DNA from: Candidatus Cloacimonas sp.
GTDB taxonomy: Bacteria; Cloacimonadota; Cloacimonadia; Cloacimonadales; Cloacimonadaceae
Assembly (NCBI GenBank): GCA_023227825.1
Contig: JALOCJ010000001.1
Coordinates: 1-64,000, forward strand
DNA: 64,000 bases
Direction: 5' to 3'
The notes under the pieces were generated by a model. That model was not told the origin of the DNA. It was given only the letters and a program-made list of their open reading frames with translations, and did no database searches. Below, piece by piece: positions 16,209-26,318 of this stretch (position 1 is its first letter; each line of letters opens with the position of its first letter). The position numbers were made by a program, and so were the translations under genes.

Positions 16209-19200
16209 ATGCGCAAAAACAAATTTTCTTTATTGATGGTGCTTTTACTCTTTGGAGTTTTCAGTGCCTGGGCAACAGTTAATGAATATTCGTTTAATTC
16301 AACTACAGGAACTTTTGCTGAAATAACTGGGGGCACAATCTATGGCACAAGCACTAATGATAATGAGTGCTTCCTGGCTATACCTATTGGTTTTACTTTC
16401 CATTATAATGATGTTGATTACACTACAATCAGCATTGCTACCAATGGTTTTATAGCTATGGGTGACACCGTTGTCTCAAGCAATGCTGCTATTAGTATTG
16501 CTGCCGGAACTAATAATGTAATTGCTGGATTGAATCGTGATATCAAGTCCCGTGATACTGGCTCTTTAATGTCACTTAGTAGTGGAACAGCTCCCAACCG
16601 AGTTTTTACTGTGCAATGGTTACATTATAGGAGAGCGGCTACAGCTACTGCTAATGATGATTTCAGTTTTCAAATTCAACTGCGCGAAAACGGAAACCAG
16701 GTCTGCTATATTTATGGATCTTTTACTGCTGTTACTTCCGTAGCTAATGCCGCTATCCAGGTTGGCTTAAGAGGCAATTCCAATGCTGATTTCAATAACC
16801 GAACTACCTCTACGGATTGGACTAATACTAATGCCGGAACTGCTAATAACAATTTCTGCACGCTTAGCGCAACCGTCTTTCCTCCTAATGGTTTAACTTT
16901 TACTTTTAGCCCTCCGGCAATCGGTGAACCACCTACTGCTGCACAAAATCCTGTTCCCGCCAATAATGCAACTAATGTATCTATTTATTCTAATCTTTCT
17001 TGGGTAGCAGGAGGGGGAATAATTGATGGCTATAAAGTTTATCTGGGAACAGACAATCCTCCTTCTAATATCGTTAATGGAGCTATTCAAATGGAAACTA
17101 TATATAATCCCGACGATTTATCTTACAGCACTGTTTATTATTGGAAAATAGTTCCCTATAACACTTATGGAGATGCTCTTAATTGTCCTGTTTGGAGTTT
17201 TACTACTTTAGCTGATCCTACTGTTTCTACCTTTCCTTGGAACGAAAATTTTGACAGTTTAACCCCTCCTGCTTTGCCGCCTGGATGGTTAACAATCAAT
17301 GCTAATAATGATACCCATACCTGGGCTACCAATAATGAAATAGCTCATACTTTACCCAACAGCTTAAGAATAAGGTTTAATGAAACCATAGCAATGAACG
17401 ATTGGTTAATTTTGCCTCCGATGCAATTGACGCAAGGAATAAATTACAAAGTAAAATTCTTCTATCGTGCTTCCAGCAATCTGCTGCCGGAAAAACTTGC
17501 TCTCTATTGGGGAAATGCACCAACGGTAGATGCTTTAACCAATGAAATTTTCAATAATGATAACATTACCACTACCACTTTTACTCCTGCCGAAGTAATT
17601 GTAACACCTTCTACTAGTGGTATTTATTATTTTGGTTTTAAGGGTTACAGCCAACCCAATTCATTTTATCTTTACTTAGATACTGTTTCTCTTGCCGTTT
17701 GGGTGGAAATTCTTAATCCGCCTACAAATCTGACAGCTACAATTGATGGTTTTAATGTTCATCTTGCCTGGAATGCTCCCGCGGAATCAAGAGCCCTATT
17801 GGGTTATAAGATCTATCGGAATACGGCTTTGATAGCTACTATTCCTTCACCTGATACAACTTCTTATGATGATCTTGATCTGGCTTCAGGACTTTACAGC
17901 TATTGGGTAACTGCCTATTATACTTCCGGTGAATCCGTTCCTTCCAATATTATTATGGCTGATGTAGCTCCTGTTCTTCCTCCTCCTATAAATCTTATAG
18001 CAACTGTAGTTGATCGTGATGTAGCATTACATTGGAATAATCCTGAAGGTGATTGGATAACTTGGACTAATATGACTACCGGAAATTCGGTAGGTACTAA
18101 TTCCGCTATTGTTTTTGATGTTGCTCATAGATGGACTCACGAAGATCTTCTTCCCTATATGGGACGCTCAATTTCCCGGATAGAATTTATTCCTACCTAT
18201 GCTAATTGTGTTTATACGATCAAGGTCTGGACTGGCGGTTCCGCTACTAATGCCGGAACTTTGGTGCATTCACAAGTAGTGCAAAATCCTGTGATAAATG
18301 AATGGAACAGGGTATTTTTAACTGTCCGTATTCCAATTCCTGCCACTGGTGAACTATATTACGGTTATGAATGCAACACGCAAGGTGGTTATCCTGCTGG
18401 AGCTGATCAGGGACCTCAAATTGAAGGTAAAGGTAATATGATGTACTTTCAGGGTTCTTGGCAAACCCTTACCCAGATTGCTCCCGATTTAACTTACAAT
18501 TGGTCAATTAGAGCTTTTGCCCAATATCCTGTTCCCACCAAAAATATAGTTGCTAATCATAAACTCTCCACCCGCTCTGAACGTAATGTAATCGGTTATA
18601 AAGTTTATCGTGATGGAAATCTTCTTTCCACCATTACCAGCGAAGAAACTACTTCCTATCTTGATGCTGGTTTGCCAAATGCCACTTATTTTTACAGTGT
18701 AACCTCTTTTTCTCCTGCCGGTGAATCTGAACCCGCTACGGTAGAGGCAATAGTTAATTTCCAGCTGGCAGAAACGATTTTTGAAGATGGCTTTGAAGAT
18801 TATCCTGATTTTGCCACTACTTTTGCCCCCTGGACGCTTAGAGATATTGATCTATCCGCTACCTCTGAAATTACCGGAATTGATTTTCCCGGCTCGGGAG
18901 ACCCAATGGCATATATTGTGTTCAATCCCTCTGCTACTACCCCTCCCGTAACAAATCTTGATCCTCATTCCGGAGCTAAAATGCTTGCCTCCTTCTCTGC
19001 CTTGAACTCTATCAATAATGACTGGATAATTGCTCCCAGAGTTCATATGGGAACAAACAGCACTATTAAATTCTTTGCTAGGTCACTTTCCGATTCTATC
19101 GGTTTGGATAGATTCCGCGTCGGTGTTTGTTCTCTGTCAGCAATTATTATTCCCGGTGGTTTTAGGTATGTAACTGGTACTACTTATGTGGAAGCTCCTA

Positions 19201-19646
19201 TAGTATGGCATGAATATGTATATGACCTTTCTCAATATGACAATCAGAATGTTTATATTGGTATCCGTTGTGTTTCTGATCATTCCGGTGCCTTTTTTGT
19301 AGATGATTTCAGTATTCATTCCGATGGCGGATATATAGTTGCCAATGATGACCCCTCTGCTCCCGCTTTTATCAATGCTTTAAATGGAAACTATCCCAAT
19401 CCTTTCAATCCGGAAACTACTATCCGTTTTTCCACTGCTGCTAAAGGTCCTGTTGCTATAGATATCTATAATATAAAAGGACAATTGATTAGACATCTGG
19501 TAAAGGAAAATATGAATGCTGGAAATCATACTGTCGTGTTCAACGGTAAAGATGATAACGATAACTATGTCGCCAGTGGAATGTATTTCTACAAGATGCA
19601 GACCGGAAAATTCAGCTCCATCCGAAAAATGCTTCTAATGAAATAG
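16209..19646 (+). CDS. Large secreted protein with fibronectin III domains and type IX sorting domain
   Basis: An 1145-residue exported protein. Residues 1-22 are a signal peptide ending at WAT. After a first beta-rich domain (about 25-235) come fibronectin III-like modules (LSWVAGG and TVYYWKIVPYN near 330; HLAWNAPAE and GLYSYWVTAYY near 515-580; a split module near 600-860) and two jelly-roll modules of the choice-of-anchor type (FPWNENFDSLTPPALPPGW near 345; FEDGFEDYPDF near 858). The C-terminal 90 residues (GNYPNPFNPETTIRF and GMYFYKM) form the type IX secretion sorting domain. It is probably surface-attached or released. The ligand is unknown, and no catalytic motif is visible. Start after AAAGGAG. 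Confidence 0.85.
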   Translation: MRKNKFSLLMVLLLFGVFSAWATVNEYSFNSTTGTFAEITGGTIYGTSTNDNECFLAIPIGFTFHYNDVDYTTISIATNGFIAMGDTVVSSNAAISIAAGTNNVIAGLNRDIKSRDTGSLMSLSSGTAPNRVFTVQWLHYRRAATATANDDFSFQIQLRENGNQVCYIYGSFTAVTSVANAAIQVGLRGNSNADFNNRTTSTDWTNTNAGTANNNFCTLSATVFPPNGLTFTFSPPAIGEPPTAAQNPVPANNATNVSIYSNLSWVAGGGIIDGYKVYLGTDNPPSNIVNGAIQMETIYNPDDLSYSTVYYWKIVPYNTYGDALNCPVWSFTTLADPTVSTFPWNENFDSLTPPALPPGWLTINANNDTHTWATNNEIAHTLPNSLRIRFNETIAMNDWLILPPMQLTQGINYKVKFFYRASSNLLPEKLALYWGNAPTVDALTNEIFNNDNITTTTFTPAEVIVTPSTSGIYYFGFKGYSQPNSFYLYLDTVSLAVWVEILNPPTNLTATIDGFNVHLAWNAPAESRALLGYKIYRNTALIATIPSPDTTSYDDLDLASGLYSYWVTAYYTSGESVPSNIIMADVAPVLPPPINLIATVVDRDVALHWNNPEGDWITWTNMTTGNSVGTNSAIVFDVAHRWTHEDLLPYMGRSISRIEFIPTYANCVYTIKVWTGGSATNAGTLVHSQVVQNPVINEWNRVFLTVRIPIPATGELYYGYECNTQGGYPAGADQGPQIEGKGNMMYFQGSWQTLTQIAPDLTYNWSIRAFAQYPVPTKNIVANHKLSTRSERNVIGYKVYRDGNLLSTITSEETTSYLDAGLPNATYFYSVTSFSPAGESEPATVEAIVNFQLAETIFEDGFEDYPDFATTFAPWTLRDIDLSATSEITGIDFPGSGDPMAYIVFNPSATTPPVTNLDPHSGAKMLASFSALNSINNDWIIAPRVHMGTNSTIKFFARSLSDSIGLDRFRVGVCSLSAIIIPGGFRYVTGTTYVEAPIVWHEYVYDLSQYDNQNVYIGIRCVSDHSGAFFVDDFSIHSDGGYIVANDDPSAPAFINALNGNYPNPFNPETTIRFSTAAKGPVAIDIYNIKGQLIRHLVKENMNAGNHTVVFNGKDDNDNYVASGMYFYKMQTGKFSSIRKMLLMK

Positions 19647-19686
19647 CTGTATTATTGAATTGGCTAAAGTCCTATTAAAGAAAAAA

Positions 19687-19720
19687 CCCCCGTTCACAAA
19701 AATCAACGGGGGTTTTTCTT
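19687..19720. terminator. Bidirectional intrinsic terminator
   Basis: CCCCCGTT (19687-19694) and AACGGGGG (19705-19712) pair perfectly around a 10-nt loop, flanked by an A-run on the left and a T-run on the right. It lies between two convergent genes and can stop transcription from both. Confidence 0.93.
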
Positions 19721-19754
19721 TTCAACTATACTATAAAGAATAGTATAGCTTGTG

Positions 19755-22700
19755 TTATTTTACTAAATTCCTAGCAGGAATAGTTCCTAAAACATCAAAA
19801 GAGACCTTTTCGGCTTTAAAAGAACCCTGAGGAACTTTCTTTCCTTTCCCACCGGTTAAATTAGTAGAAGCAATTACCTTAAAGAACTTTTTGGCATCAG
19901 TTCCAGTGTATTCAAAGGTAGTAGCAGTAATATTATCTGCTAAAAGAACCCAGTTTGTAGGAAATTCTACATAAGGATCATCTGCTCCATAAACATCATA
20001 ACTGGCAGCTCCTGTAAGTGCATCCCAGGTAAGAGTTGGATTGCTGTTTGCATTTAATGTTGCCGTCACTACAGGTGCAAAATACAAAGCAGGATCCCCA
20101 GTTTGGACATAAGCATCAATACACCATTCACCGGTTAGCCCTGTGAAATAATAGAAAGGTGTCCCTTGATACATTATGTATGCATAAGGTGTATAGTCGT
20201 AGGTCTGATCAATAGCATAATAACTACAAGTAGTCATATCACCAAAAACAACCCAGAAATAGGGAGTAGTAATTTGAATGTTATAAGTACTCAAATCAAA
20301 AGTAGTCCAAGTTTGGGCTGTAGGGAAATTGATCGTAGCGGGACCATAAAGAACTGTAATATTTCCTTCTGCATCTTCACCGTAAATATACAATGTAGCA
20401 TCAGTTGCAGTATAAGTAATCCCTGAAACCGTAAGTAGTTGAAGGGCATTCGTAGTTCCGTAAAGTGGATTTTCATAATAGACCATCGGACCCCAAGTAA
20501 AAGATGTAGATCCGTTAAATGAGGTTGGTCCGATCAGATCATAGTAAATCCAAACAGGATCATTAATCTCAAAGCTGTATTGAGCCGTAACATAGTTATT
20601 ATGGTCATCCCATGCCTCAAACTTATAAGTTACCACATCGCCTACCTCAAAGACAGCAGGAATCTCGCCAGTATAAGTATTTCCGGTCGTTGTAGGGGTC
20701 ATAGCTATTGGAGTACTCCAGGTAATTCCACCATCGGTAGAATAATAGAGATTCACTCCCATTACAGGATTATTGAAAACAGCATCGTCAGCTACATCAA
20801 CAGTAACAGGAAAAGAAATATCATCCCGCAGAGTATTAATAATGGGCAGATGATTAGAGAATACAGGCGGCAAAACATCTTCAGTATAGAAGGTTACAGT
20901 TACATCATCAATATACCAGGCATTGGCATCATAACCTGTATATTGGAAGGCAATGTAAATTATATTTCCGGCATAGTCACTTAGATCAACTGTTTCCTGA
21001 GCCCAGGTAGTAGTGGTTAAATCATCCTGAACCCAAATCTCTACCCAGTTGGGATTAGTGGGATCCGGATCAGTATTTACCAAAACACCATTGTACACAG
21101 TATAAGCAGCATACCGATTACGACTCCAGAAAGATAATGCTCCTGCTCCTGTGGAAGGTAATTGAATTGCAGGAGTAATCAACCAACCATTTTGACCCGG
21201 ATCAGCTGTTTCAGCACTATAATTATGATAGACAGAATAAGTAGGTGAATGGGAATAAGTTGTGCCATTATATAAACTCCAGGTAGTGGCATCATTATCT
21301 ACATTACCAATAGTCCATCCCGTAGGCATAGCTCCAGAATGTTCAAAGGTCTCAGTCCAAGGAAAAGTGTTGATAGCAGAAGCGATAATACTGAAGGTGA
21401 ATATTTCGCTAAATGCCTCATCCTGTCCTTCCACATAAGCTCCAACTCTCCAATACCAGGTTTCTGAGGGATTGAAAGTAACCAAACCGCTGGTTACCGG
21501 ATTGTAGTAACTTACGGTAATCCCTTCTCCTACATAAGTTGGATTGAAAGCACTCAGTTCCAGATTTTCCAGTGCTGTATCCATATAAACATTATAGGAC
21601 TCTGGTAAAGCACCTTGAGAATTAGCAGTCCAATCCAGTTCAAAACCTGTAAACGGTAAATTTTGTTGTCCATTGGCAGGATAAACCAAATTGGGTGGTG
21701 CTGGAGCCGCAGTTACAGAGAAAATTTGGAAGTTATCTATCTGTAAAGGAGTACCAATTGGAGTATTGCCGTTGGATTGAAAATACCAACGAAAACGAAC
21801 TGTGCTACCTGCGAAATTAGTAATATCACCTGTCACTCCAGAATAACTTAAAATCATTGAAGCCCAGGTTTCCGGAGCACTGGAAAAGACATAATTTGAA
21901 CCTTCAGGATCATCATACGGATTGCTCATATAGTGCCAAGCATCATTATGATAGACCTCCCAACCAAAATAATCAATATCGGGAAAAACACCAGGATCTT
22001 CATAGGAACCTTTAAGCTGAAAGTCCGCTATTATCTGAGTTGCACCTGTGGGTAAAACGATATCCGGGCTCTCCAGATAATCCAACATATTGGGAACATA
22101 GGTTCCGGCATTGTTCACAGAAGACATAATATGAGTAGGTGAAGGAGCATTGGCATCTGTTGCTAAATGCCAGAAGTCACCTGCCGTAGGAACTAAACTG
22201 TTGTAGGTCATACTATCTTCTTCACCAGTATTAGTGTAACCGGCAAGAACAATATCATCTACCATCACTCCAAATAAGGTAGGATCATCATCTGTGCAAT
22301 AAGCAGGATCGGATGCAAAAGCAAACCGAATTTTTACATTAGCTGAGCCACTTACCAGATAGCTGGATAGGTCTACAGTTACAGTAGTCCAGTCACGAAC
22401 TCCACCCCAACCGGGGACTCCCATTCCTTCTCCATGCTCAGAACCGAAGGCATAAGAATTATTGAAATCATACACAGGAGATGTAATAGCAGTTGTATCA
22501 GGAATAACAGTATAGGTAATACCGGAATTGGTAGAAATACGGATATTAAAAGAATCCCAACCGTCATATCCACCGCTTGCTCCAGGTTCTTCCAAACCGT
22601 GTTTCATCTTGAAAGTTAGTGTGCTATTACCAGTGGAAATAGGAATTACCGGTGTATCCAAAACCAGGTATTGATGGTTATGATAACCACCATTTCCATC

Positions 22701-22958
22701 TTCGTCACCCATCCACCAGACATTTCCTTGTGTTCCTCCACTGTCATAAATATGCCACATATTAAGTGGAATTGCACCATCATAATGTGTCCAGCCAGTA
22801 GCACCGGATTCAAAATCCTCGGTATAATATATTTGCCGACTGGCATTTTTGGGTGCAATAATATTGACTTCATCAGCCACAGCAACAGTTCTACTTACTC
22901 CAGCTACTAAAGCAGTTATAGCCAGAACCATTGCTAAAAGGAATACACATTTCTTCAT
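19755..22958 (-). CDS. Large secreted protein with jelly-roll and fibronectin III modules
   Basis: A 1067-residue exported protein. The signal peptide is about 1-28 (MKKCVFLLAMVLAITALVAG). Tandem choice-of-anchor/MAM-like jelly-roll modules begin at YYTEDFESGATGW (about 45), around residue 250, and at FPWTETFEHSGAMPTGW (about 530). A fibronectin III-like unit lies near 425-525, with further beta domains to the end. Unlike the convergent gene on the other side of the terminator, it has no NPFNP-type C-terminal domain. It ends in a short Lys-rich tail, so its surface attachment must differ or be absent. GGAG precedes the ATG by 7 nt. The function is unknown. Confidence 0.8.
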   Translation of the reverse strand: MKKCVFLLAMVLAITALVAGVSRTVAVADEVNIIAPKNASRQIYYTEDFESGATGWTHYDGAIPLNMWHIYDSGGTQGNVWWMGDEDGNGGYHNHQYLVLDTPVIPISTGNSTLTFKMKHGLEEPGASGGYDGWDSFNIRISTNSGITYTVIPDTTAITSPVYDFNNSYAFGSEHGEGMGVPGWGGVRDWTTVTVDLSSYLVSGSANVKIRFAFASDPAYCTDDDPTLFGVMVDDIVLAGYTNTGEEDSMTYNSLVPTAGDFWHLATDANAPSPTHIMSSVNNAGTYVPNMLDYLESPDIVLPTGATQIIADFQLKGSYEDPGVFPDIDYFGWEVYHNDAWHYMSNPYDDPEGSNYVFSSAPETWASMILSYSGVTGDITNFAGSTVRFRWYFQSNGNTPIGTPLQIDNFQIFSVTAAPAPPNLVYPANGQQNLPFTGFELDWTANSQGALPESYNVYMDTALENLELSAFNPTYVGEGITVSYYNPVTSGLVTFNPSETWYWRVGAYVEGQDEAFSEIFTFSIIASAINTFPWTETFEHSGAMPTGWTIGNVDNDATTWSLYNGTTYSHSPTYSVYHNYSAETADPGQNGWLITPAIQLPSTGAGALSFWSRNRYAAYTVYNGVLVNTDPDPTNPNWVEIWVQDDLTTTTWAQETVDLSDYAGNIIYIAFQYTGYDANAWYIDDVTVTFYTEDVLPPVFSNHLPIINTLRDDISFPVTVDVADDAVFNNPVMGVNLYYSTDGGITWSTPIAMTPTTTGNTYTGEIPAVFEVGDVVTYKFEAWDDHNNYVTAQYSFEINDPVWIYYDLIGPTSFNGSTSFTWGPMVYYENPLYGTTNALQLLTVSGITYTATDATLYIYGEDAEGNITVLYGPATINFPTAQTWTTFDLSTYNIQITTPYFWVVFGDMTTCSYYAIDQTYDYTPYAYIMYQGTPFYYFTGLTGEWCIDAYVQTGDPALYFAPVVTATLNANSNPTLTWDALTGAASYDVYGADDPYVEFPTNWVLLADNITATTFEYTGTDAKKFFKVIASTNLTGGKGKKVPQGSFKAEKVSFDVLGTIPARNLVK

Positions 22959-23001
22959 AATTTTCTCCAGAAATTTGTATTATTTAGTTTAAATGATTAG
23001 T

Positions 23002-23304
23002 TTAATTTAAGAGCCGGTTATCCTCCTCAGGATTATTTGTGAGATATCCTGCTCTCAAAGTTGATTTTGAAGGGATTAAACAAATGCGGTTTGAGCAAAA
23101 CACAATCAGTCCGGCGTCATTGAGATAATGTGCGATGATTATTTCTAATAAACCGAAAAGTTTGTATTTTAGCTGAAAACCATTCGTAGACAGGGGAGTG
23201 TAGCTTGAGGGAAACGAACAAGAAATTAAATCCAAATATTTTATCCGCATTTTATTCTGTGCTAAATTGATAAGAGCATCATCCAGATAAAATAATGAAT
23301 TCAT
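23002..23304 (-). CDS. Possible small protein, unknown
   Basis: A 100-codon frame with no family I recognise. In its favour, the ATG is preceded by GGAGAAGAGGAAATA (a good Shine-Dalgarno at normal spacing), and a promoter-like pair lies about 125 bp upstream. Against it, the composition is rich in Leu, Ile, Asn and Ser, as random AT-rich sequence would be, and there is no domain. It could be a leader peptide or part of the 5' untranslated region of the downstream secreted protein. Confidence 0.25.
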   Translation of the reverse strand: MNSLFYLDDALINLAQNKMRIKYLDLISCSFPSSYTPLSTNGFQLKYKLFGLLEIIIAHYLNDAGLIVFCSNRICLIPSKSTLRAGYLTNNPEEDNRLLN

Positions 23305-23426
23305 TATTTCCTCTTCTCCATCTTTCTACTGTAATCAGCTGTAAATTGTTCTGAATTGGAAAGGAGACAAAAAAACCAACTCATATAGAAAAAATAATAC
23401 ACAGCTCTATACATTCCTATAATGTA

Positions 23427-23455
23427 TATAATAATTAATATCCTAAACTTGTCAA
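23427..23455 (-). promoter_or_regulatory. Sigma-70-type promoter
   Basis: On the minus strand, TTGACA (23455-23450) is followed after 16 bp by TATTAT (23433-23428). It points toward the small frame at 23304 and the secreted protein at 22958. Confidence 0.5.
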
Positions 23456-23810
23456 GTTTTTTTTCAAAAGGGGCGCCGAATTCCGATTCGGCAAATGCTA
23501 TTAGGCATACTTTTCTCGGGAAAACCAGGTATTCGTCTGTTTAATGAAGAATGAAAAGAGTTCCGTAGGAATGATAGACATTAACGATGGGTTCGGACTA
23601 GTGTTAAAACAAAAGTTCTAAGGAAGGAGAAAGTGCCTGGTAAACAAATAAAGGAGTAAAATGCTTCTAAACTATCCAAACAGATAATTCATCAATTCTG
23701 GAAGAAAGCGCAAGCGATAAAGATATGAATCTGGCTCGTTAGGTTTCTTATAGTTCATATCCTAGTAGGACTAAAATATCTTACCCAAAACATTAAAATC
23801 TTAAAAAGGA

Positions 23811-23846
23811 AAAAGGTGTTACCGATGTGACGCTCATACACCTTTT
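23811..23846 (-). terminator. Intrinsic terminator, second of a pair
   Basis: AAAAGGTGT (23811-23819) pairs with ACACCTTTT (23838-23846). On the minus strand it is followed by TTTTTCCTTTTT. It lies downstream of another terminator for the same transcript. Confidence 0.65.
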
Positions 23847-23850
23847 AAAT

Positions 23851-23876
23851 TAAAAACGGAGGAATGAAATCCTCCG
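23851..23876 (-). terminator. Intrinsic terminator of the lipoprotein transcript
   Basis: On the minus strand, CGGAGGAT and ATTCCTCCG (within 23857-23876) pair around a 3-nt loop and run into TTTTTA. It lies 18 bp after the stop of the lipoprotein gene. Confidence 0.85.
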
Positions 23877-23894
23877 CTTATGTTAAGCTACTGC

Positions 23895-26300
23895 TTAAAT
23901 CAATTCAGAAATAATCTTCATTATGGCAGGACGGGTATCTTCAACTTTCATAAAGGATAAGGGGAAGCCAAAGATATATACCTTTCCATTGGAAGAAGTT
24001 GTCCTTCGGAAAGCAACTGTTTGATTATTATATAAATTATATTGCTCTTGTGTGGGGGGATTAGTAGGATAATCAGTAGGTTTACATCCGAACTTATAAA
24101 GAATATCCCCCGAAAAATTACCATTCTCAAAATAGGTTAAATAACCTAAGCCATCGCGCATATCAACAATTGGATGGATAGCAGGTGAACCTTGAATATC
24201 ATAATGCAAATTTAGATCATTATAATCTGGTTGGTTAGAAACTGCTTTTTGAAAGAAAGACCGGTTTGCACTATTTAAAAAAGATACTTTGGGGATTCTA
24301 TTAAATCCCAGATTAGTAACAAAGGTTTTCCTAAAACCTCCTTTAGCTATATCCGTAAGTTGTGCTCCTAAAAGATTAGTGTGTGAAATTAACATATTCC
24401 CCCCTCTCATTAAGTACAAACTATAGGCATCAAAGTCAAGTTGCAAATTTCCTGTCTTTTCGTAATTGTCAGTATGATAGATAACAAATTTGTATTTTTG
24501 GAGGTCACTAAAAGCAATAGCTCTTTGGCGAATATCTTCGTTATTTTCTGTTCTGGTTATTACATCAACAGTTCCGGTATATCCTTCAAGCATAGATTCA
24601 TATCTTTCAGTAATAAGTACATCGTTTACTTGACCACTAACTGGATCATCATCAATGACCAGAACACCCTGTCGGTTAGCAGGTTCAATGTAACGATGCA
24701 AATAGAAAGTAAAATTTACAGGAGTAGGATCATACTCATCCTGAAGGTCAACTACCCTCATTTCAAATTTATGTTCTCCCGGTTCTGTTGCCGGTGGCAT
24801 AGGTAACTGACCACTTGTAAGCACAACTGTTTGCGCTAAAGGTGAATTTACAGGAAGGCGCAACCATTGTTTTCCGTTCTGATCTGTAACGCCATATCTA
24901 CTGAAGGGATAAGGAGGATAGTTATAAGGTAGACCATCTAAACGAAGATCAAAGGCAGTTACTTCGCTAAAGTAATTTTGCCCTGAATGGCTATCCAGAA
25001 CTACATCTACTTTTTTATTGTAGGGCATTGCTTTAATATTAATTGTATCACCATAAGTAACAATATCCCCTCTTGTCTCTCCATATTCACCCCACCAACC
25101 CCAACGAATCCAAAGTTTAATATTTGAGGAATAGACAGCAGTATATTTACCTTCAAAATCCTTAAAGAGAGGAATAGCATAACGAGTAACTCCTTCAGTT
25201 ATCGTTCTGGGTATAACTTTAATTTCTTCAGTGGAATCATCACCATAATCTTCAAAGTGATGATTTGTAAGAGCATAGGTTTTTGTAGGATAGATAAAAG
25301 AATGGGGTCTAAATCCTGGACGAACTGAAAAAACCATCATAGAAGCATCTTCCGGATTAGATATAACTCCAGCCAAATCTGTAACCCGAGATATAATTTT
25401 GGTTTTCTGGTTTAATGAAACACCTGTAGAATCGTAGTCATAAGATAAAGGTGGGTTTGTGTATTTTGTTAGCAGATATTCATTGATTTTATTGGTTCTG
25501 TTATCTTCGCTGGTAGTGGAAAACCAATCAGTTTCTGTTCCTTGTATCACTACTCCCTGGTCATTTACTTTCATTATTTTGAATTCATATTTATAGGGAA
25601 CCGCAGTAATAAAGGGATCAGTGTCGCTCATAGTGAAGGAAAGCTTCAATCCGGAACCAACATCTTTGCCATTGGGATTTCCTTTAGTAGTAGAAATCAT
25701 ACATTTGGGACGATCTGATTGAGTATTGAAATTTCTCCAGGCAGGATGAGGAGTAATAGCACCTCTATTATCAATAGCTACAACTTCAAATCTGTTATAT
25801 TTAACAGTCGGATTCCCCAGGGAATCAGCTGAAGGAAAATTGATTACTGCATATTTTTGAGAGGACCAAATAGAACGACGTGCTCTAGGATCATCAAGTG
25901 GTATATTTTGATCTGCTCCTGTCATATAGTGAATTACCCATCCCGTTCCCAAAGCAAGAAGATTATCAGGTGTAAGCTCTCCGGTTAAATCTAAATATTC
26001 ATAACCGGGAGTAGGAATAGGATTATTATTTTCATCCAAAATCCTAAATGCATAACCGGTAATTACGCCATCGGGATCAGTAGCATGCCAGTAAATGCGC
26101 TGTTGAAAACAATAAATTAAAGTTGTATCATAGCCGGCACTTACATATGTTGTGTCCCAGCCCTCAAATGAGGTTATTTGAATTGTTGGTGGCTGATTGG
26201 CAAAGCGATTTCCTGATTTTCCGCATCCCGAAATCAGCAAAACACTACTTATAATCATCACTATGATGAACAAGAGTTTAACACTCTTCAACTGCATCAT
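23895..26300 (-). CDS. Large lipoprotein, unknown function
   Basis: An 801-residue lipoprotein. Hydrophobic residues 9-24 are followed by the lipobox ISGC (Cys26). The middle part is beta-rich, with Ig-like sections (FQQRIYWHATDPDGVITGYAF near 70). After about residue 545, a different globular region (VLVIDDDPVSGQVND, then YKFVIYHTDN and GGNMLISHTN) has an alternating strand/helix pattern like class I glutamine-amidotransferase-like or DUF4350-like domains, but no nucleophile motif is clear. It is probably surface or periplasmic. It lies 18 bp downstream of folD, so it is likely the last gene of that operon. A pair of terminators follows. Confidence 0.75.
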   Translation of the reverse strand: MMQLKSVKLLFIIVMIISSVLLISGCGKSGNRFANQPPTIQITSFEGWDTTYVSAGYDTTLIYCFQQRIYWHATDPDGVITGYAFRILDENNNPIPTPGYEYLDLTGELTPDNLLALGTGWVIHYMTGADQNIPLDDPRARRSIWSSQKYAVINFPSADSLGNPTVKYNRFEVVAIDNRGAITPHPAWRNFNTQSDRPKCMISTTKGNPNGKDVGSGLKLSFTMSDTDPFITAVPYKYEFKIMKVNDQGVVIQGTETDWFSTTSEDNRTNKINEYLLTKYTNPPLSYDYDSTGVSLNQKTKIISRVTDLAGVISNPEDASMMVFSVRPGFRPHSFIYPTKTYALTNHHFEDYGDDSTEEIKVIPRTITEGVTRYAIPLFKDFEGKYTAVYSSNIKLWIRWGWWGEYGETRGDIVTYGDTINIKAMPYNKKVDVVLDSHSGQNYFSEVTAFDLRLDGLPYNYPPYPFSRYGVTDQNGKQWLRLPVNSPLAQTVVLTSGQLPMPPATEPGEHKFEMRVVDLQDEYDPTPVNFTFYLHRYIEPANRQGVLVIDDDPVSGQVNDVLITERYESMLEGYTGTVDVITRTENNEDIRQRAIAFSDLQKYKFVIYHTDNYEKTGNLQLDFDAYSLYLMRGGNMLISHTNLLGAQLTDIAKGGFRKTFVTNLGFNRIPKVSFLNSANRSFFQKAVSNQPDYNDLNLHYDIQGSPAIHPIVDMRDGLGYLTYFENGNFSGDILYKFGCKPTDYPTNPPTQEQYNLYNNQTVAFRRTTSSNGKVYIFGFPLSFMKVEDTRPAIMKIISELI

Positions 26301-26318
26301 TCCTCCTAAATACAGGAA

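Larger units (their letters stand above)
22959..23894. other. Long spacer with promoter, possible small ORF, hairpins and terminators
   Basis: Moving right to left on the minus strand, this stretch holds two terminators (23851-23876 and 23811-23846) for the lipoprotein operon, a 7-bp hairpin GCCGAAT-TCCG-ATTCGGC (23475-23492), a promoter (23427-23455), a possible 100-codon gene (23002-23304), and then the start of the secreted protein. I see nothing recognisable in 23520-23800. Confidence 0.6.
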
